Assembly: GCA_029557895.1 (NCBI GenBank)
Contig: JAKQHT010000010.1
Location: 62,001 to 126,000, forward strand
Origin: Bacteroidota bacterium
GTDB lineage: Bacteria > Bacteroidota > Bacteroidia > Flavobacteriales > Flavobacteriaceae
Reading direction: 5' to 3'
Length of the DNA: 64,000 nt
The translations under genes were made by a program, and so were the position numbers. How positions within the stretch are numbered: the stretch's first letter is position 1; each line of letters starts with the position of its first letter. The notes beneath the pieces were generated by a model. It was not told the DNA's origin, ran no database searches, and was given only the letters and a program-made list of their open reading frames with translations. Positions 54,190 to 63,391 of this stretch are shown here, piece after piece.

Positions 54190-54203
54190 TGGCTAATTTG
54201 TAC

Positions 54204-54211
54204 TATTTTTG
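54204..54211 (+). promoter_or_regulatory. Possible -7 box far upstream of alaS
   Basis: TATTTTTG matches TAnnTTTG on the plus strand, about 207 bases before the alaS ATG. If real it gives alaS a long 5' leader. No -33 box at standard spacing. Confidence 0.35.
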
Positions 54212-54418
54212 CACCATTGCACGGTTAATTTGCCATGCACTCGTCAACCATAACGGACACGTTATTAAATTATTTTAAATGTAAATTTAATAAAACTTAA
54301 TGACAATTTTCAAAACACCCTTCAATTGGGGTAAAATTAAGAATCGTAATTTGCCAATTTCCGGACATGGTGCCGTTTTTAACAGTACTTTATAAGATTC
54401 AGTTCTATCATTTTTTTT

Positions 54419-57067
54419 ATGAAATCACAAGACATCAGAAAAGCATTTCTCAATTTCTTTGAAAGCAAAGAACATTTAATTGTTCCTTCAGCACCAATCG
54501 TTCTCAAAGACGATCCAACGCTGATGTTCAACAATTCGGGAATGGCACAATTCAAAGAGTTTTTTCTTGGCAACGGAACGCCAAAATCAAAAAGAATAGC
54601 CGATACGCAAAAATGTCTTCGCGTTTCAGGAAAACACAACGATTTGGAAGATGTCGGTTTTGATACCTATCACCATACAATGTTTGAAATGTTAGGAAAT
54701 TGGTCGTTTGGCGACTATTTCAAAAAAGAAGCAATAGCATGGGCTTGGGAATTTTTGACCGAAGTATTAAAGTTAGATAAAGACCGATTGTATGTTTCGG
54801 TTTTTGAAGGAAATTCTGCCGAAAATGTTCCGTTTGATCAAGAAGCATTCGACATATGGAAACAATATGTTTCGGAAGACCGAATTATTCTCGGAAACAA
54901 AAAAGACAATTTTTGGGAAATGGGCGACCAAGGACCGTGCGGACCGTGTTCAGAAATCCATATCGATTTGCGTCCCGACGAAGAAAGAACCAAAATTTCA
55001 GGTAGAAGTTTAGTCAACGCTGATCATCCGCAGGTTGTTGAAATATGGAACAACGTATTTATGGAATTCAACCGCAAAGCCGACGGTTCGCTCGAAAAAC
55101 TTCCCGCACAACACGTTGATACCGGAATGGGATTTGAACGTTTGTGTATGGCAATGCAAGGCGTTACTTCAAATTATGACACCGATGTTTTCACGCCGCT
55201 AATTGATAAAGTGCAACAAATTACAGGATTAAAATATACAACCAACGATCAACAACCAACAACCGAAAACCAAGAAAAAACAAACATTGCCATTCGTGTT
55301 ATCGTTGATCACGTTCGCGCCGTTGCCTTTGCCATTGCCGACGGTCAACTGCCATCCAATACCGGTGCAGGTTATGTCATCCGTAGAATCTTGCGTCGTG
55401 CCATTCGTTACGGATTTACATTTTTGAACAAAAAAGAACCGTTCATTTATAAGTTAGTTGAGGTTTTGGCAAACCAAATGGGCGAATTTTTTCCTGAAAT
55501 CAAATCACAGCAACATCTCGTTACACAAGTAATCAAAGAAGAAGAAACTTCGTTTTTACGAACTTTGGAACAAGGACTTTTATTGTTGGATAAAATTGTT
55601 GCCGAAACCCAAAACAAAGAAGTAAAAGGAGAAAAAGTATTTGAATTATACGATACTTTCGGTTTCCCTAAAGACTTGACAGCTTTGATTTTAAAGGAAA
55701 AAGGATACACTTTTGACGAAGCCGAATTTGAAGCCGAACTCAAAAAACAAAAAGACCGTTCGCGTTCCGCATCAGAAGTGGCTACAGGCGATTGGCATAT
55801 TTTAATTGATGGAAATGTTGAGCAATTTGTTGGTTATGACCAAACCGAAAACAAAGTAAAAATAACGCGTTACCGAAAAATAGACAGTAAAAAAGACGGA
55901 ATTTTATACCAAATCGTGCTTGATGCTACGCCATTTTATCCCGAAGGTGGCGGACAAGTTGGCGACAAAGGTTGCCTCATCCCAACCTTCTCCAAAGGAG
56001 AAGGAGCTGTTGAAGTTTTGGATACCAAAAAAGAAAACAATTTGATTATTCATTTTGTAAAACAGCTGCCAGAAAATTTGGAAAGCAGTTTTACCGCAAA
56101 AGTCGATACAGGTTTAAGAACATCAACATCCAAAAATCATTCGGCTACACATTTGATGCATCAAGCGTTACGCACTGTTTTAGGAACGCATGTAGAACAA
56201 AAAGGTTCATTGGTACATCCTGATTATCTGCGTTTTGACTTTTCGCATTTTAGCAAAGTAACCGATGAAGAACTGCGCCAAGTGGAAGCATTTGTAAATA
56301 GCAAAATTGAAGAACAGTTGCAGTTGGGCGAATACAGGAATATCCCTATAAAGGAAGCGTTGGCAAAAGGCGCAATGGCACTTTTTGGCGAAAAATATGG
56401 CGACAACGTTCGTATGATTGAATTTGGAGAAAGCAGAGAACTTTGTGGCGGAATTCACGTAAAAAACACAGCTGAAATCTGGCATTTCAAAATTGTTTCA
56501 GAAAGCGCAGTTGCAGCCGGAATCCGTCGTATTGAAGCCATTACAGGCAATGCCGTGAAAGATTTTTACCAAAATCAGGAACATACATTGGCAGAAATCA
56601 AAGAAAGTTTGAAAAACCCACAGGATATTTTGAAATCTGTGACGTCACTTCAAGAGGAAAATGCCAAATTGAAAAAACAGTTGGAACAACTTTTAAAAGA
56701 CAAGGCAAAAAATCTAAAAGGCGAATTGGCTTCACAGTTACAGCAAATTAACAATGTTGACTTTTTGGCAATCCAAGTGGATTTAGATGCCAACGGCGCA
56801 AAAGATTTGGCGTATGAATTAGGACAAAACAAGGATAATTTGTTTTTGGTTTTGGCAACCGTTACAGATGATAAACCAATGCTAACATGTTATGTTTCAA
56901 AAGAATTGGTTGAAACAAAAAGATTGAACGCCGGACAAATTGTTCGTGAATTAGGAAAATACATTCAAGGCGGTGGCGGCGGACAGCCGTTTTTTGCAAC
57001 TGCCGGCGGAAAAAATGTTTCGGGAATTAAGGAAGCATTGGAAAAAGCAAAAACATATTTGGATTGA
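54419..57067 (+). CDS. alaS: Alanine--tRNA ligase
   Basis: 882 residues, full length for AlaRS. The class II catalytic domain has motif 1/2 segments ([33 protein letters not shown]), the editing domain has the HxxxH as HSATHLMH with CGGIH downstream, and the C-Ala tail ends in [15 protein letters not shown]. It attaches alanine to tRNA-Ala and edits serine and glycine. The start ATG follows a run of nine T. A GSCFA gene is usually next in relatives, as I recall, but here a repeat-flanked element separates them. Confidence 0.98.
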   Translation: MKSQDIRKAFLNFFESKEHLIVPSAPIVLKDDPTLMFNNSGMAQFKEFFLGNGTPKSKRIADTQKCLRVSGKHNDLEDVGFDTYHHTMFEMLGNWSFGDYFKKEAIAWAWEFLTEVLKLDKDRLYVSVFEGNSAENVPFDQEAFDIWKQYVSEDRIILGNKKDNFWEMGDQGPCGPCSEIHIDLRPDEERTKISGRSLVNADHPQVVEIWNNVFMEFNRKADGSLEKLPAQHVDTGMGFERLCMAMQGVTSNYDTDVFTPLIDKVQQITGLKYTTNDQQPTTENQEKTNIAIRVIVDHVRAVAFAIADGQLPSNTGAGYVIRRILRRAIRYGFTFLNKKEPFIYKLVEVLANQMGEFFPEIKSQQHLVTQVIKEEETSFLRTLEQGLLLLDKIVAETQNKEVKGEKVFELYDTFGFPKDLTALILKEKGYTFDEAEFEAELKKQKDRSRSASEVATGDWHILIDGNVEQFVGYDQTENKVKITRYRKIDSKKDGILYQIVLDATPFYPEGGGQVGDKGCLIPTFSKGEGAVEVLDTKKENNLIIHFVKQLPENLESSFTAKVDTGLRTSTSKNHSATHLMHQALRTVLGTHVEQKGSLVHPDYLRFDFSHFSKVTDEELRQVEAFVNSKIEEQLQLGEYRNIPIKEALAKGAMALFGEKYGDNVRMIEFGESRELCGGIHVKNTAEIWHFKIVSESAVAAGIRRIEAITGNAVKDFYQNQEHTLAEIKESLKNPQDILKSVTSLQEENAKLKKQLEQLLKDKAKNLKGELASQLQQINNVDFLAIQVDLDANGAKDLAYELGQNKDNLFLVLATVTDDKPMLTCYVSKELVETKRLNAGQIVRELGKYIQGGGGGQPFFATAGGKNVSGIKEALEKAKTYLD

Positions 57068-57073
57068 TTTTTA

Positions 57074-57100
57074 TCTCGCAAAGACGCAAAGGCGCAAAGG
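57074..57100. repeat. Inverted-repeat arm before the GxxExxY gene
   Basis: TCTCGCAAAGACGCAAAGG, followed by CGCAAAGG, 6 bases after the alaS stop. Its complement (CTGCGTCTTTGCGAGA) occurs twice after the GxxExxY gene, at 57544-57559 and 57642-57657. Arms match at 16 of 17 bases. Confidence 0.75.
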
Positions 57101-57134
57101 TTTTTAAGGTTATTGAAAACGGAAACTTTAGAAT

Positions 57135-57531
57135 TTGAAAGACGTAAATTATTATAGCGAAAATGAGATTGCATCAATAATTGTTTGATTGTTGCTATCA
57201 TATACACGTAGATTTGGGTCCGGGATTATTAGAGTCTGTTTATGAGGAAGTTATTTTTTATGAATTGACACGTATTGGTTTACATGTTGAGAAACAAAAA
57301 GTGTTACCAGTAGTTTGGAAAGATGTGAAATTAGATTTAGGATACAGAACCGATTTAATAGTTGAAAATAAAGTAATAGTTGAGATAAAATCGGTTGAAG
57401 AAATTCATCCGGTACATCCAAAACAAGTATTAACCTATTTAAGATTGACAAATTTGAAACTAGGATTGCTTATTAATTTCAATAGTCCTTTGATAAAAAC
57501 AGGGATAACCAGAATAGTCAACAATTTATAA
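57135..57531 (+). pseudogene. GxxExxY family protein gene with N-terminal frameshift
   Basis: The downstream frame gives LGPGLLESVYEEVIFYEL, which holds the GxxExxY signature, and ends with TGITRIVNNL. It also has a PD-(D/E)xK-like core (YRTDLIVENKVIVEIKS). The family N-terminus is present in another frame: from TTG 57135 it reads MKDVNYYSENEIASIIV and hits a TGA at 57186-57188. Removing one T from GTTTGAT at 57183-57189 joins the two as ...IIVDCCYHIHVDLGPG. The gene is therefore broken by one inserted base, or the T is an assembly error. The family is nuclease-fold but of unknown function. Confidence 0.75.
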
Positions 57532-57588
57532 TTCTCTGCATCTCTGCGTCTTTGCGAGAGAAAACCAATGAATTTCACAACCCAAGTA
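57505..57588. repeat. Direct repeat copy A (with truncated GSCFA start)
   Basis: Copy A runs ATAACCAGAATAGTC through TCTCTGCGTCTTTGCGAGA to ATGAATTTCACAACCCAAGTA. It contains the 3' end of the GxxExxY frame and a copy of the first codons of the GSCFA gene, which here stop after 12 codons. Confidence 0.75.
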
Positions 57589-57602
57589 CAATTAGAACAG
57601 AC

Positions 57603-57689
57603 ATAACCAGAATAGTCATATAATATATAAACCTTTGCATCTCTGCGTCTTTGCGAGAAATAAAACCAATGAATTTCACAACCCAAATA
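57603..57689. repeat. Direct repeat copy B (with functional GSCFA start)
   Basis: Copy B repeats copy A with few changes, 98 bases further on, and runs into the intact GSCFA reading frame (ATG 57669). The two copies are separated by 14 bases. Confidence 0.75.
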
Positions 57690-58622
57690 CCCATTTCAAA
57701 AAGCAGTTTCCCGATAGATTATCAATCGGAAGTTTTGCTATTGGGTTCGTGCTTTGCCGAAAACATAGCCGAAAAATTTCATTATTTTAAATTCCAAGCC
57801 ATAAAAAATCCGTTTGGTATTATTTTCAATCCGGTTTCTATTGAAAATCTTATCAATCGAGCGGTAAACAAAATAGAATTTACCGAAAAAGACATTTTTT
57901 TTAACAACAATTTATGGCATTGTTTTGAAGTCCATTCCAAACTTTCAAACCCTGATAAAACAAAGTTTCTCAACGAATTGAATGTACTTGTAGATGCAGC
58001 AAATAAATACATCAACACATCAACACACATCATCATCACACTTGGAACATCGTGGGTTTACCGCCATAGCGAAACCAAAAAAATAGTAGCCAACTGCCAT
58101 AAAGTACCACAAAAAGAATTTACCAAAGAACTGCTTTCGGTTGAGGTTGTTGAAAAAAGTTTACAGAATATCATTTCGTTAATCACCTCGATCAATCCTG
58201 ATGCAAAATTTATTTTTACCGTTTCGCCCGTTCGGCATATCAAAGATGGTTTTTTTGAGAACAACGTTAGCAAAGCGCATTTGATTTCGGCAATTCATCA
58301 GTTTTTGTCACATCGAGCGCAGTCAAGATGTCTTTATTTTCCGTCGTATGAAATTCTAATAGACGAGCTTCGCGATTATCGTTTTTATGCCGAAGATATG
58401 TTGCATCCAAGTCAAACTGCGATTGATTATATATGGGAAAAGTTTTGCCTTGCATGTGTTGCTGCCGAAGCTTCAAAGACTATGGACGACGTGGACATCT
58501 TGCAAAAAAGCCTTTTGCACAAGCCATTTTACCCCGGTTCTGAAACACACAGGTTATTTCTTCAAAACCTCGAATCAAAAAAAGAATCACTTCGGTCAAA
58601 ACATCCGCACATCGTATTTTAG
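57669..58622 (+). CDS. GSCFA domain protein
   Basis: 317 residues of the GSCFA family, a GDSL/SGNH-hydrolase-like fold named for the motif here as LLLGSCFAENIAEKF near residues 23-37. Other blocks are NPFGIIFNPVS, TLGTSWVYRH and FTVSPVRHIKDGF, with AEDMLHPSQTA near the C-terminus as the Asp/His block. It may act on esters or acetyl groups; unproven. The frame opens at TTG 57651, but ATG 57669 gives the usual MNFTTQIPI start. alaS-GSCFA linkage is interrupted here by the GxxExxY element. Confidence 0.85.
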   Translation: MNFTTQIPISKSSFPIDYQSEVLLLGSCFAENIAEKFHYFKFQAIKNPFGIIFNPVSIENLINRAVNKIEFTEKDIFFNNNLWHCFEVHSKLSNPDKTKFLNELNVLVDAANKYINTSTHIIITLGTSWVYRHSETKKIVANCHKVPQKEFTKELLSVEVVEKSLQNIISLITSINPDAKFIFTVSPVRHIKDGFFENNVSKAHLISAIHQFLSHRAQSRCLYFPSYEILIDELRDYRFYAEDMLHPSQTAIDYIWEKFCLACVAAEASKTMDDVDILQKSLLHKPFYPGSETHRLFLQNLESKKESLRSKHPHIVF

Positions 58623-58772
58623 TCTGCGCTGGGTTGTTCCAAAAGCACATTCAATAAGCTTGTTTAAAGCTATTTATGGTTTTTTTAAGTAAAAATACGG
58701 CATTTGTCGTATTGTCTTGCATGGTTTTGTGCCCCAAATTTGCCTCATTATAAACCCTAAAATTTTTAAACG

Positions 58773-59300
58773 ATGAAAAATTTAAGACAAATTATGTTAT
58801 TGGTTATGGCCGTTGCAACGGTTTCATTAACCTCGTGTTCTAAAGACGATGACGGTGGTAGCGGAGGCGGTGCAGCCCAAGGCACCATAGTTGCCAAAGT
58901 GGATGGTACATCCGTAACAACAATTGAAATGGCAACTTTTGCCCATTTGGTAAGCGGAAACCTGCAAATACAAGGCAACACCGGAGGTACATCCAGTAAA
59001 GCTTTTGTGATTACCATTATAGGATTTGATGGCGTGGGCACTTATCCCATTGGCGGTGGAGCCAATATTTTTAATATAGCCGCCTATGTGGAAACCGAAG
59101 TGGATTTGTCCAACCCGACCCAGCCTGACGTAACCACTTGGCAAGCGCCTTATGATGATACTGAAGTGGGGGAAATTAAAATTTCCGAAATTACCAGTAC
59201 GCATATTATTGGAACGTTCAAGTATAAAGCCAAAACCGAAGGTGAAAACTATAAGGATATTACCGAAGGTTCCTTCAACATAGAACTTCAAGAACTTTGA
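58773..59300 (+). CDS. Small lipoprotein of unknown function
   Basis: 175 residues: lipobox VSLTSC (lipidated Cys about residue 22), an Asp/Gly-rich spacer (KDDDGGSGGG) and a beta-rich domain of about 140 residues ending TEGSFNIELQEL. The FKYKAKTEG/GTF region resembles DUF6252-type flavobacterial lipoproteins. It lies 11 bases before the PQQ-like propeller gene, so they are probably co-transcribed. Confidence 0.6.
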   Translation: MKNLRQIMLLVMAVATVSLTSCSKDDDGGSGGGAAQGTIVAKVDGTSVTTIEMATFAHLVSGNLQIQGNTGGTSSKAFVITIIGFDGVGTYPIGGGANIFNIAAYVETEVDLSNPTQPDVTTWQAPYDDTEVGEIKISEITSTHIIGTFKYKAKTEGENYKDITEGSFNIELQEL

Positions 59301-59311
59301 TAAAATATACT

Positions 59312-61234
59312 ATGGAAATTGTCAAGAAACTTCAAAATTATACCATGGTTGCGCTTCTTGCAAGTGCGACCGTGGTTTACGCCCAGAAGGCAGAGCAACC
59401 TGAAACGTCATATGACCTTGGTGCCAAAATCAACGAAATGACCTTAACCCAAGGCGGTATTTTGGTTGTAGCTACCAATGACGGCCTCGTAGGGGTTGAC
59501 CCCAAAAAAAACACACCTGTTTTTAGTTTTAACAATTTTGGGAAGTTAAAACCCGAAGAAACGAACTTCATTCCAAACTCGCCTTACATCGTCGTCTCAC
59601 AAGGTACCGATTCTAATTTTTCTGCTCTTGGGAAAACCAAACGTGCCGTAATCGATTATGTTTCGGGCAAAGTGCTGTTCAATTCAGAAACCGACAATTG
59701 GCGTCAAATTTATACCTGTAATGTGGTATTGCCCCAAAACAAAGTTATTGTGAGCGGGCTTCAAAAAAGCGACCAGAAATTTGAAAGTCAAGTGCCCAAA
59801 GTCGCTGTCTATGATCTGATAAGCGGCAAGCAAGATTTCGCTTTCTTTTTGGACAAGCCTGGACGTGTGGGTGTCGCCAAAGATTTTAGCGTCACCGGAA
59901 CGCCAATGTTGCTTAAAAACTCGATTCTTGTTCCTACGGCACAAGGTGTTATCGCATTGTCGCACAAAGGCGATGAGTTGTGGACAAATAAAATTAAAGG
60001 TGTAAAATGGATGGTTGCCGACGAAACCGAAAAAGAAATATACGCTTTTGAAGGTGCCAATAACGGAAAAAACACCCGCATCCACAAAATAGGAAGTGAT
60101 GGCAGCGAATTATGGAAAGACGACCGCAAAGTAAAAGGCGAAGTTTCAAACTTCCAGATTTTGCCACAAGGTATTGCCGTGGTGAGCGACGTTGCAGCTT
60201 CGGGAGGCAGCGGTTTGAACAAGCTCATGGCTGCAAAAGCACAAAGCCATATTGCGTTTTTATCGGCAGGTTCCGGTGAAGATCTTTGGGAAAAAGCACC
60301 CAAGACCAACGGTTATGTACAACACTTTTATGTGATGGACGATGGTATTTTGTTCGGGATTTATGAAGGCGGTATCAATAAGATTTCGTTCGACGGTAAA
60401 ACATTGTTCAAAAAACCGCTCAAGACCGGCGAGAATATCATGATCATGGCACATACGCCGCAGGGATTGATCTACATTACCGGCGAAGATACCAATATCG
60501 TGAATTTACAAACCGGTGACCAAGTGTGGAACAAGCCGCTCAAATACAAAAAGGCAACTTCGGTAGCTTCAACTTTTGACAGTAAAAACGACCGATACCT
60601 CATCGCCGCCGATAGTAAAGTTATGGCAATTGCCGCCAATACAGGCGAAGTGAGCGACCTTGCAAAATGTAATTTTGGCGAAAAAGAAGACCCAAACAAT
60701 CTCGAAATAAGGGATTCGGGCATCTTTCTTTCGTCAGCGCAAAATATGACCCTACTTGGATTTGACGGCAGTGAAACCTATCACGAATATCACAAATCGC
60801 CGGGACGAAGCACTTTTGGTAAAATTATGGGTGGTGTTATGGCTGTTGCTTCTACCGCAATGACAGTGTCTATGAGTGCAGCAGCAGGAGCAAACCGTAC
60901 AGGTTATGGCGGTATTAACGACTTGAGCAGCTATAACGATTATGGTAAACAAGCTAAGATGGCTTCTGATATGTTTGCCGGTATTGCTGGTGCTTCTTTT
61001 GACTACTTGTCAACTCGTTTTAAAGCAACTGCCGCCACCGAAAATTCGCAGTTTATTTTAACAAAACTTGACGATGGCGTAGGCTTGGTTAAAGTAAACA
61101 AAGATACCGGAAAAACCGAAAAAGAAATAGTTCTTAAAGATAAAAAGCCTGAATATGAGGTAGATGAATATGGTGGGTTTTTGTTCTATAAAGCCAATGA
61201 CAAAACTATTTATTCTTATAATCTGAACAATTAA
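59312..61234 (+). CDS. Exported PQQ-like beta-propeller protein
   Basis: 640 residues with a signal peptide (about 10-25, ending VVYAQ) and repeated propeller blades (VATNDGLVGVDPKKN, VPTAQGVIALSHKGDELW, YITGEDTNIVNLQTGDQVW). A compact stretch at about 500-570 (GKIMGGVMAVASTAMTVSMSAAAG) is rich in Gly and Ala, hydrophobic, and breaks the propeller. The domain resembles PQQ-binding repeat proteins such as BamB-like scaffolds, but lacks evidence of a cofactor. The start could also be ATG 59345. A terminator follows the stop. Confidence 0.7.
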   Translation: MEIVKKLQNYTMVALLASATVVYAQKAEQPETSYDLGAKINEMTLTQGGILVVATNDGLVGVDPKKNTPVFSFNNFGKLKPEETNFIPNSPYIVVSQGTDSNFSALGKTKRAVIDYVSGKVLFNSETDNWRQIYTCNVVLPQNKVIVSGLQKSDQKFESQVPKVAVYDLISGKQDFAFFLDKPGRVGVAKDFSVTGTPMLLKNSILVPTAQGVIALSHKGDELWTNKIKGVKWMVADETEKEIYAFEGANNGKNTRIHKIGSDGSELWKDDRKVKGEVSNFQILPQGIAVVSDVAASGGSGLNKLMAAKAQSHIAFLSAGSGEDLWEKAPKTNGYVQHFYVMDDGILFGIYEGGINKISFDGKTLFKKPLKTGENIMIMAHTPQGLIYITGEDTNIVNLQTGDQVWNKPLKYKKATSVASTFDSKNDRYLIAADSKVMAIAANTGEVSDLAKCNFGEKEDPNNLEIRDSGIFLSSAQNMTLLGFDGSETYHEYHKSPGRSTFGKIMGGVMAVASTAMTVSMSAAAGANRTGYGGINDLSSYNDYGKQAKMASDMFAGIAGASFDYLSTRFKATAATENSQFILTKLDDGVGLVKVNKDTGKTEKEIVLKDKKPEYEVDEYGGFLFYKANDKTIYSYNLNN

Positions 61235-61252
61235 GGGTTGTTTTTTATTTCT

Positions 61253-61292
61253 GGATTGAGTGCAGCATTAATGTTGCACTTAATCCTTTTTT
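61253..61292 (+). terminator. Terminator after the PQQ-like gene
   Basis: 12-bp stem GGATTGAGTGCA / TGCACTTAATCC with one T-G wobble and a 10-base loop, followed by six T. It lies 18 bases after the stop. Confidence 0.8.
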
Positions 61293-61373
61293 GAGGGCAA
61301 TATTTCTAAATATTGGGACAAGCCAATCAGCAGCTATCGGATAATAAAATATTTGTATTTTGAGACATTGATT

Positions 61374-61472
61374 ATGGATAATAAATATGACTCTAAAAGC
61401 CTTTTGGGTTCAGAAGAGTTGAAAGTTTATGACTTGTATTCAATGGGACAATTGTTAATGAATCCAATGTAA
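61374..61472 (+). CDS. Possible 32-codon leader ORF before the histidine kinase
   Basis: ATG 61374 opens MDNKYDSKSLLGSEELKVYD and closes at TAA 61470-61472, only 6 bases before the kinase ATG at 61479. Nothing identifies the product. The close spacing allows translational coupling, but the ORF may be chance. Confidence 0.2.
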   Translation: MDNKYDSKSLLGSEELKVYDLYSMGQLLMNPM

Positions 61473-61478
61473 GATACT

Positions 61479-63356
61479 ATGCTCAAGTATTTTCTCTTTT
61501 TTCTGTCTTTTTTTTATGGTCTTCTATCTGAAGCTCAGGGTCCAAATCTCATTTTGCAACAGCACGATTCCATCAGTCTTGAAGAGGCTGAAAGCATGTT
61601 TTTGGAAGCATTGCAGGAGAATGACCCCGAGAAACAAGGTATTGCATTGTATTACAAGGGTATGGCTGTCCAGGATAAGTCCAATACAGAATCACTGGAA
61701 TACTATCAACAAGCCACTGTAATCCTTGAGCCTTTACGGCACAAGCTCCTACAAGATGTTTATTTTAACCAGGCTGAGATATATACGACATTTTCAGAAT
61801 TTCCCGATGCATTGAAGTTTGGTTTCAAATCGCTGGAATTCAATAAGGTCAATGGTATTAAGGATAAGATATTAAGGGATATGTCGCAAATAGGATATAT
61901 TTATGACCGCATGTACGAATTCAAGGAGTCCATCAAATGGAACCGTGAAGCATTGGCGATTGCAAAATCTACGGGCAACAAGTTGCGGGAGGCGCATTGC
62001 TATGGGCGTATTGGCATTGCCTACGATGAGCTTGCCGAAAAGGATAACTTCAACCCAAGGCTTTTTGACAGTGCTTTGTACTACAACAAAAAAGCTGCCA
62101 AGTTATGTGAAGAGTTAAATGCGACAGGATTTGCGAGGACTGTCTATTCAAATATAGGCAATACCTACGCCAAGCTCAAGGATTTCAAAAAGGCTGAAGA
62201 GTACACTTTGAGATCGTTGGCCGTGCCGGGATATGAGGACCGTAAAGGAGTAACCTTGGTCAACCTTGGTAAGATCTATTTAGAGACCGGCCGTTATAAC
62301 GAAGCAAAAAAAGTACTCGACAGTGCCATGCGAAACACAAAAAAGTACGGCACCAGAAAGTACCAATTGGAAGCTTATTACCGATTTCATGAACTCAATG
62401 CAAAAAAAGGTGATTACAAAAGCGCGCTCGATAACTACATAAGCTACAAAACCATCGAGGATTCGATTCTCAACGAGACCAAGACAAAACAAATAGCCGA
62501 GATTGGAGAGCGTTACAAATCTGCAGATAAAGAGCGGCAAATCCTCATGCAGCGTGCAGAACTGGCAGAACAAAACCTTATCATCCAGAAGAAGAACCTT
62601 CAAGTTTTTGGGCTTTTGGGACTTGCCATAGTCATGTCGCTCACCGGCTTTTTGTTTTACAGCCAACAGAAGTTTAAGAACACACAACTGCACAAAGAAA
62701 ATGAGCTCAAGAACGCCTTGGTAAAAATCGAAACACAGAACAAGCTCCAAGAACAGAGGTTGCGCATCAGTCGGGACTTACATGACAATATCGGTGCGCA
62801 GCTCGCTTTCATAATTTCTTCCATTGATAACTTAAAGTACGGTTTTGACATACAGGATGAAAGCCTGAAAATAAAGCTCGAGAACATCAGCGATTTTACT
62901 TCAACTACCATATATGAACTTCGAGATACCATTTGGGCCATGAACAAGAGTGAGATAACCTTTGAAGACCTTCAGACCCGGATTTCCAACTATATTGACA
63001 AAGCACATGTGTTTGATGAAAAGATCAATTTTTCGTTTCAAGTGGCTCCAAAGGTCGATATTTCAAAAAAATTTACATCGGTTGAGGGCATGAACATTTA
63101 TAGGGTTATACAAGAGGCCATCCACAACAGCCTTAAGCACTCTGATGCAGATGAAATAAAAGTGACCGTGGACCAACTTAACAGAAATCTGCAATTTGAA
63201 ATATTTGATAACGGAAAAGGTTTTGATGTCAATAATGTACAATTGGGCAATGGTTTGGTCAATATGAGAAAGCGTGTCAATGATGTAGGGGGCGAACTTA
63301 TTGTCAATTCCGTAGATGGGAGTGGCACCTCAATAAAAATGTTGTTCCCATCATAA
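61479..63356 (+). CDS. TPR-containing sensor histidine kinase (HisKA_3 type)
   Basis: 625 residues: signal peptide (about 1-19), several TPR units (about 50-340, e.g. AYDELAEKDN and NIGNTYAKLKDFKKAEEYTLRSL), one membrane helix (about 375-395), a coiled coil, a HisKA_3 dimerisation domain with phospho-acceptor His435 in RISRDLHDNIGAQL, and a HATPase domain with the N box EAIHNSLKHS and the G box DNGKGF. This is the NarX/LytS-like layout typical of Bacteroidota, paired with a LuxR-type response regulator. That regulator is not in the window. Confidence 0.9.
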   Translation: MLKYFLFFLSFFYGLLSEAQGPNLILQQHDSISLEEAESMFLEALQENDPEKQGIALYYKGMAVQDKSNTESLEYYQQATVILEPLRHKLLQDVYFNQAEIYTTFSEFPDALKFGFKSLEFNKVNGIKDKILRDMSQIGYIYDRMYEFKESIKWNREALAIAKSTGNKLREAHCYGRIGIAYDELAEKDNFNPRLFDSALYYNKKAAKLCEELNATGFARTVYSNIGNTYAKLKDFKKAEEYTLRSLAVPGYEDRKGVTLVNLGKIYLETGRYNEAKKVLDSAMRNTKKYGTRKYQLEAYYRFHELNAKKGDYKSALDNYISYKTIEDSILNETKTKQIAEIGERYKSADKERQILMQRAELAEQNLIIQKKNLQVFGLLGLAIVMSLTGFLFYSQQKFKNTQLHKENELKNALVKIETQNKLQEQRLRISRDLHDNIGAQLAFIISSIDNLKYGFDIQDESLKIKLENISDFTSTTIYELRDTIWAMNKSEITFEDLQTRISNYIDKAHVFDEKINFSFQVAPKVDISKKFTSVEGMNIYRVIQEAIHNSLKHSDADEIKVTVDQLNRNLQFEIFDNGKGFDVNNVQLGNGLVNMRKRVNDVGGELIVNSVDGSGTSIKMLFPS

Positions 63357-63391
63357 TTTTTCATAAATTGGGAAACCAATTGTAAATAAAC

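Noticed and set aside
57074-57689. CRISPR array from repeated CTGCGTCTTTGCGAGA
   Set aside because: Only three copies occur, in mixed orientation, with a gene between them and no cas genes nearby; the two direct copies are part of a longer duplication rather than repeat-spacer units.
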